A stretch of DNA of 64,000 nucleotides from contig JAZARR010000212.1 of the NCBI GenBank assembly GCA_037389465.1, positions 1,382,001 to 1,446,000 on the forward strand, written 5' to 3'. Of the stretch, positions 58,490 to 64,000 are shown in pieces (the first letter of the stretch is position 1; each line of letters opens with the position of its first letter). The stretch comes from Baylisascaris procyonis. Taxonomy: Eukaryota > Nematoda > Chromadorea > Rhabditida > Ascarididae. The notes under the pieces were generated by a model that made no database searches, had not been told where the DNA came from, and saw only the letters and a program-made list of their open reading frames with translations. The position numbers were made by a program, and so were the translations under genes.

Positions 58490-59010
58490 GCTCTCCAAAA
58501 CTTCCGGGCTTTGTATTACCTCATTCACCTGACGATCCGTCCATTCGTCAAGGGTCGGCGCAGATCTGTCGAGTTCCATTGGCTCCTATTCTGTGCCTTC
58601 TGCTTCTAGCGTTGACCATAGAGCCGTGCCAGTGGTTCATCCCATTCATCCCTCCTCGTTTGCGTTCTTCCGTGCGACCGCTTTCGGTCGCATGGTATCC
58701 AATATGTCAGGCGACATCCAGCGATTGTCAGATTGTTGTGGAACATGGCTTGCCCACCCCCATTTTGATGCATAAATTTCGGATACCATATTCTTTACTC
58801 TATTTTCTGTGTCGCAGTTATTCGTTGCTTAACCGATCTATCCTGGTAATGCCACACACATCCTTCTTTCCATTGCTCTCTCTGCCACACGAAGTTCTCT
58901 TCATCACGCTTTATTGTGGACAATGTTTCGCAAGCATATAGCTTTGCAGGAAGCACAGTCGTCTTGAAGATGTTAGCTCTAACATTAACACTGCATGTTG
59001 CTCCAGATGA
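58490..59010 (-). pseudogene. RTE-type LINE reverse transcriptase, C-terminal remnant
   Basis: Read on the minus strand, pieces in different frames match the ordered C-terminal blocks of nematode RTE/LINE polymerases: LRANIFKTTVLPAKLYACET near 58950-59000, ELRVAERAMERRMC near 58870-58910, GITRIDRLSNE near 58830-58860, and WIPCDRKRSHGRTQTRRDEW near 58640-58720 (the usual W-P-D-RKR-GR-TRW block). Frame changes and stops (for example after LSNE) show it is dead. The endonuclease and RT palm are absent. Identification rests on remembered family motifs. Confidence 0.75.
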
Positions 59011-59576
59011 TATTAGCTTCAGATGTTAGTTTCTTAGCATTGACATCGAGGCATTGAGAAGATGTTACTTTATATGCTATTAACAAAATTTTGCATGTCT
59101 ACCTATGGTTGTTGCAGTCCTGGATTACACTGCAACTAAGTCGAGAGTTTGACAGTTTTCTAAAATCACAGAACTCTTCCTGAAATTAAGTGAGGGGAAT
59201 TTTGGGGAATTTCATTTTTGAATTGCAAGTGAGATGATAAACGAAAGCAACCAATAAGCTAGAATTTTTCTGATAGGCATTGAAAAGATGTGATAAATTC
59301 AAGAAATTTGAAAAAAAATGGTCCGAAAACACGGAACTTCCGGTGTTTTGGCAGTAAAGCTGTAGTAGGGTAGGCAGAGTTCATTTTTGCTATTCGCTAA
59401 AATACACCATCAACAAAGTGCTCAAATTTCATTTTGCTTAAACTGATCCTCGGCATTCTGCCAGTTAATGAGCAGCGAATTTTGGCCAAAAATTATATCA
59501 AAAAAGAGAGCGTAGGAGAATTTTTCGAAAATAGAGGAGGATAGGCTCTCATATTTGATTTATAACACCTAGCACT

Positions 59577-60113
59577 TTAATAAGCACACTTTTCTCCACG
59601 GCTTGAAGAATACGATCGATCTTTTACAGGAGACAATTTGGAATAGGTTCTTTTTCGCGCGCTTTTTCGACGCGCGTTGCAGCAGCAAATATTCTCGATC
59701 CTCAAAGTGCCGCCATTGCTTAGATAACGCACGACCAGATGTGGTGTTGTTGCTTTTGTTTCTCTTGCTCTGTGGTTTATAGGCTTAAAAATACATACTT
59801 GTTTTTTGAAGTCACCTAAGAACCGTGGCTTTTGCAAAAAAATAGTTCTAATTTTGATTTATAATAGTGAATAACAAAAACCTATGGATTTGGTAGGGTT
59901 GTACCTCATGCGTGCTTCATACTTCGCAATAACTTGATTAGCGCCGGATATTTGTCGGGTGTTTTCCACTATAGCTTTGCTAGAAGCAACTTGGGTGGTC
60001 CCGTTTCGTGCGCTTCGCTGTGCGCTGCACTGCCCACAATCCTCGCCTTCATTGTTATGCCGATGCATCGATGGAGTGTGGTTGTGCGCGTGAGGTCGTG
60101 AGATGGATTTCGA
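59577..60113 (-). CDS. Candidate two-exon gene, unrecognised
   Basis: Upstream piece: an open frame from about 60113 (after AACCATAAG) to a GTACAA donor (exon end 59905), with His/Asn-rich start HAHNHTPSMHRHN, then RQISGANQVIAKYEARMR. Downstream piece: after TTTTTAAG near 59786, two frames stay open to about 59575-59580; one reads WRHFEDREYLLLQRASKKRA and ends KPWRKVCLLKC, the other HLVVRYLSNGGTLRIENICC. The upstream piece ends in phase 2, which neither downstream frame accepts without another exon. Composition suggests coding DNA or a coding relic, but no family is recognised and the structure is unresolved. Confidence 0.3.
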
Positions 60114-63215
<3,102 letters not shown>

Positions 63216-63261
63216 ATGGTTTGTAAGCAGGTGTGTGATAATGACGAGTCCACATATTTCA

Positions 63262-63967
63262 GGTATTTGGCTAACCTGACTAACAGAGCTATCACACCGA
63301 TGGATACACCGATGGATATGCTACGTTTTTATCGTCAATGCTGCAAAGCAAGCTTAGGTGGCATTCATGGCGGCGGGGGCCTGAATGCTCGTGTTATCAG
63401 TGACAACACCTGGTATGGTGCTATTTATGGCAGCAACGGCTGGCGTGCTGGTTTTTATGCAGGCAACGGCTCACGTAGAGGCATTAATATCGGCAATGGT
63501 CAAAACGGTTACAGCAACGGCCGTAATGCTGGTGTTGACATCGGCTACGATGGGTATGGTGGTGTTTATGAGCGCAGCAGCGGGGATTGTGGTGCTGATG
63601 AACCCAACAGGCAGATTGTTGCTATTTATGGTCGCAACAGCAATGATGGTGGTGGTTATAACCTCAGCAACCAGAGTGATGGTGTTTATGGTCACAGCAA
63701 CCAGGGTGATGCTGTTGATGGTAGAAGCAGCGGAAATCGTGGTGGTTATAACCGCAACAGCCAAAATTACGGTTTTTACGGCGGTAACATACGAAATTAT
63801 CTCATTTGTAGCGAAGACGGCAAGAATAATGGTGTTCATATTGGAAACGAGTGTCCTAATCCTGCTCACGGCCTAAGCTGTCCATCTGGTATAGGCATCC
63901 GCCGAGGGCATGATGATGGTGATTATTGCAACAGCCAGATCAAATCCAATCATAACCAACCAAAACG
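63262..63967 (+). CDS. Gly/Asn/Tyr-rich repetitive protein, exon running out of the window
   Basis: CATATTTCAG at 63252-63261 and a strong GTAAGT donor (exon end 63967) bound an exon open in one frame. After YLANLTNRAITPMDTPMDML the sequence becomes rich in Gly, Asn, Tyr, Ser and Asp, with degenerate 7-residue units of the type G-x-Y-G-x-N-S (for example YGRNSNDGGG, GVYGHSNQGD, GGYNRNSQNYG), then a Cys-containing stretch (CPNPAHGLSCPSG). The underlying DNA has a 21-base periodicity like GGTGTTTATGGTCGCAACAGC, which also keeps two other frames open. Such composition occurs in nematode secreted/cuticle-type glycine-rich proteins and in low-complexity RNA-binding proteins; the sequence does not decide. 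An ATG at 63300 is an alternative start. Downstream exons are outside. Confidence 0.5.
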
Positions 63968-64000
63968 GTAAGTCATTACTCTGTTTTTCTTTATCCGCAT

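Noticed and set aside
63385..63876. Two further long open frames over the Gly-rich exon
   Set aside because: Period-3 repeats keep several frames open. The frame that spans the splice-bounded exon with Gly/Asn/Tyr composition is preferred.

Overview
This is eukaryotic nuclear DNA from a nematode. The genes have 2 to 17 exons, and their splice sites are recovered by reading-frame continuity. Introns are mostly 100 to 1000 bases and AT-rich. Supporting signs are a patched-related (PTR) protein, RTE-type LINE debris, and two same-strand genes only 4 bases apart, the spacing seen in nematode SL1-type operons. A clade V (strongylid-like) worm is my guess; the sequence does not prove it. No bacterial operons, CRISPR arrays, tRNA or rRNA genes were recognised.

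Layout. (1) 307-6917, minus: 5' half of a PTR gene including most of the sterol-sensing domain; its 3' half lies beyond base 1. (2) 6918-18603: about 11.7 kb with no recognised gene. (3) 18604-35590, plus: a four-gene same-strand block of NOP10 (H/ACA snoRNP), a small predicted membrane protein, PSMG3 (20S proteasome assembly chaperone 3) and mitochondrial-type isoleucyl-tRNA synthetase (IARS2; 17 exons, about 981 codons). The last two are separated by 4 bases. (4) 37113-44192, minus and convergent with IARS2: PHAF1 (C16orf70/UPF0183), 13 exons, 381 residues. (5) 45.8-46.2 kb, minus: an unrecognised coiled-coil-like exon. (6) 47.6-47.8 kb: three dense hairpins. (7) 48080-51500, plus: a complete three-exon MADF-domain protein. 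(8) 51.5-63.2 kb: gene-poor sequence with a tandemly duplicated TATA-like module, a 5' LTR plus frameshifted gag of an LTR retrotransposon, an RTE reverse-transcriptase remnant, a possible unrecognised minus-strand gene and a long AT microsatellite. (9) 63262-63967, plus: a Gly/Asn/Tyr-rich repetitive exon with a good splice donor, running off the window.

The recognised genes are housekeeping functions (ribosome and telomerase RNP biogenesis, proteasome assembly, mitochondrial translation, autophagy) plus one nematode-expanded membrane family and one DNA-binding regulator. The plus-strand block fits co-transcription of housekeeping genes, but only the PSMG3-IARS2 junction gives direct positional evidence. 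Exon boundaries were derived by hand from splice consensus, frame phase and remembered family sequences; none was confirmed by alignment or RNA data.
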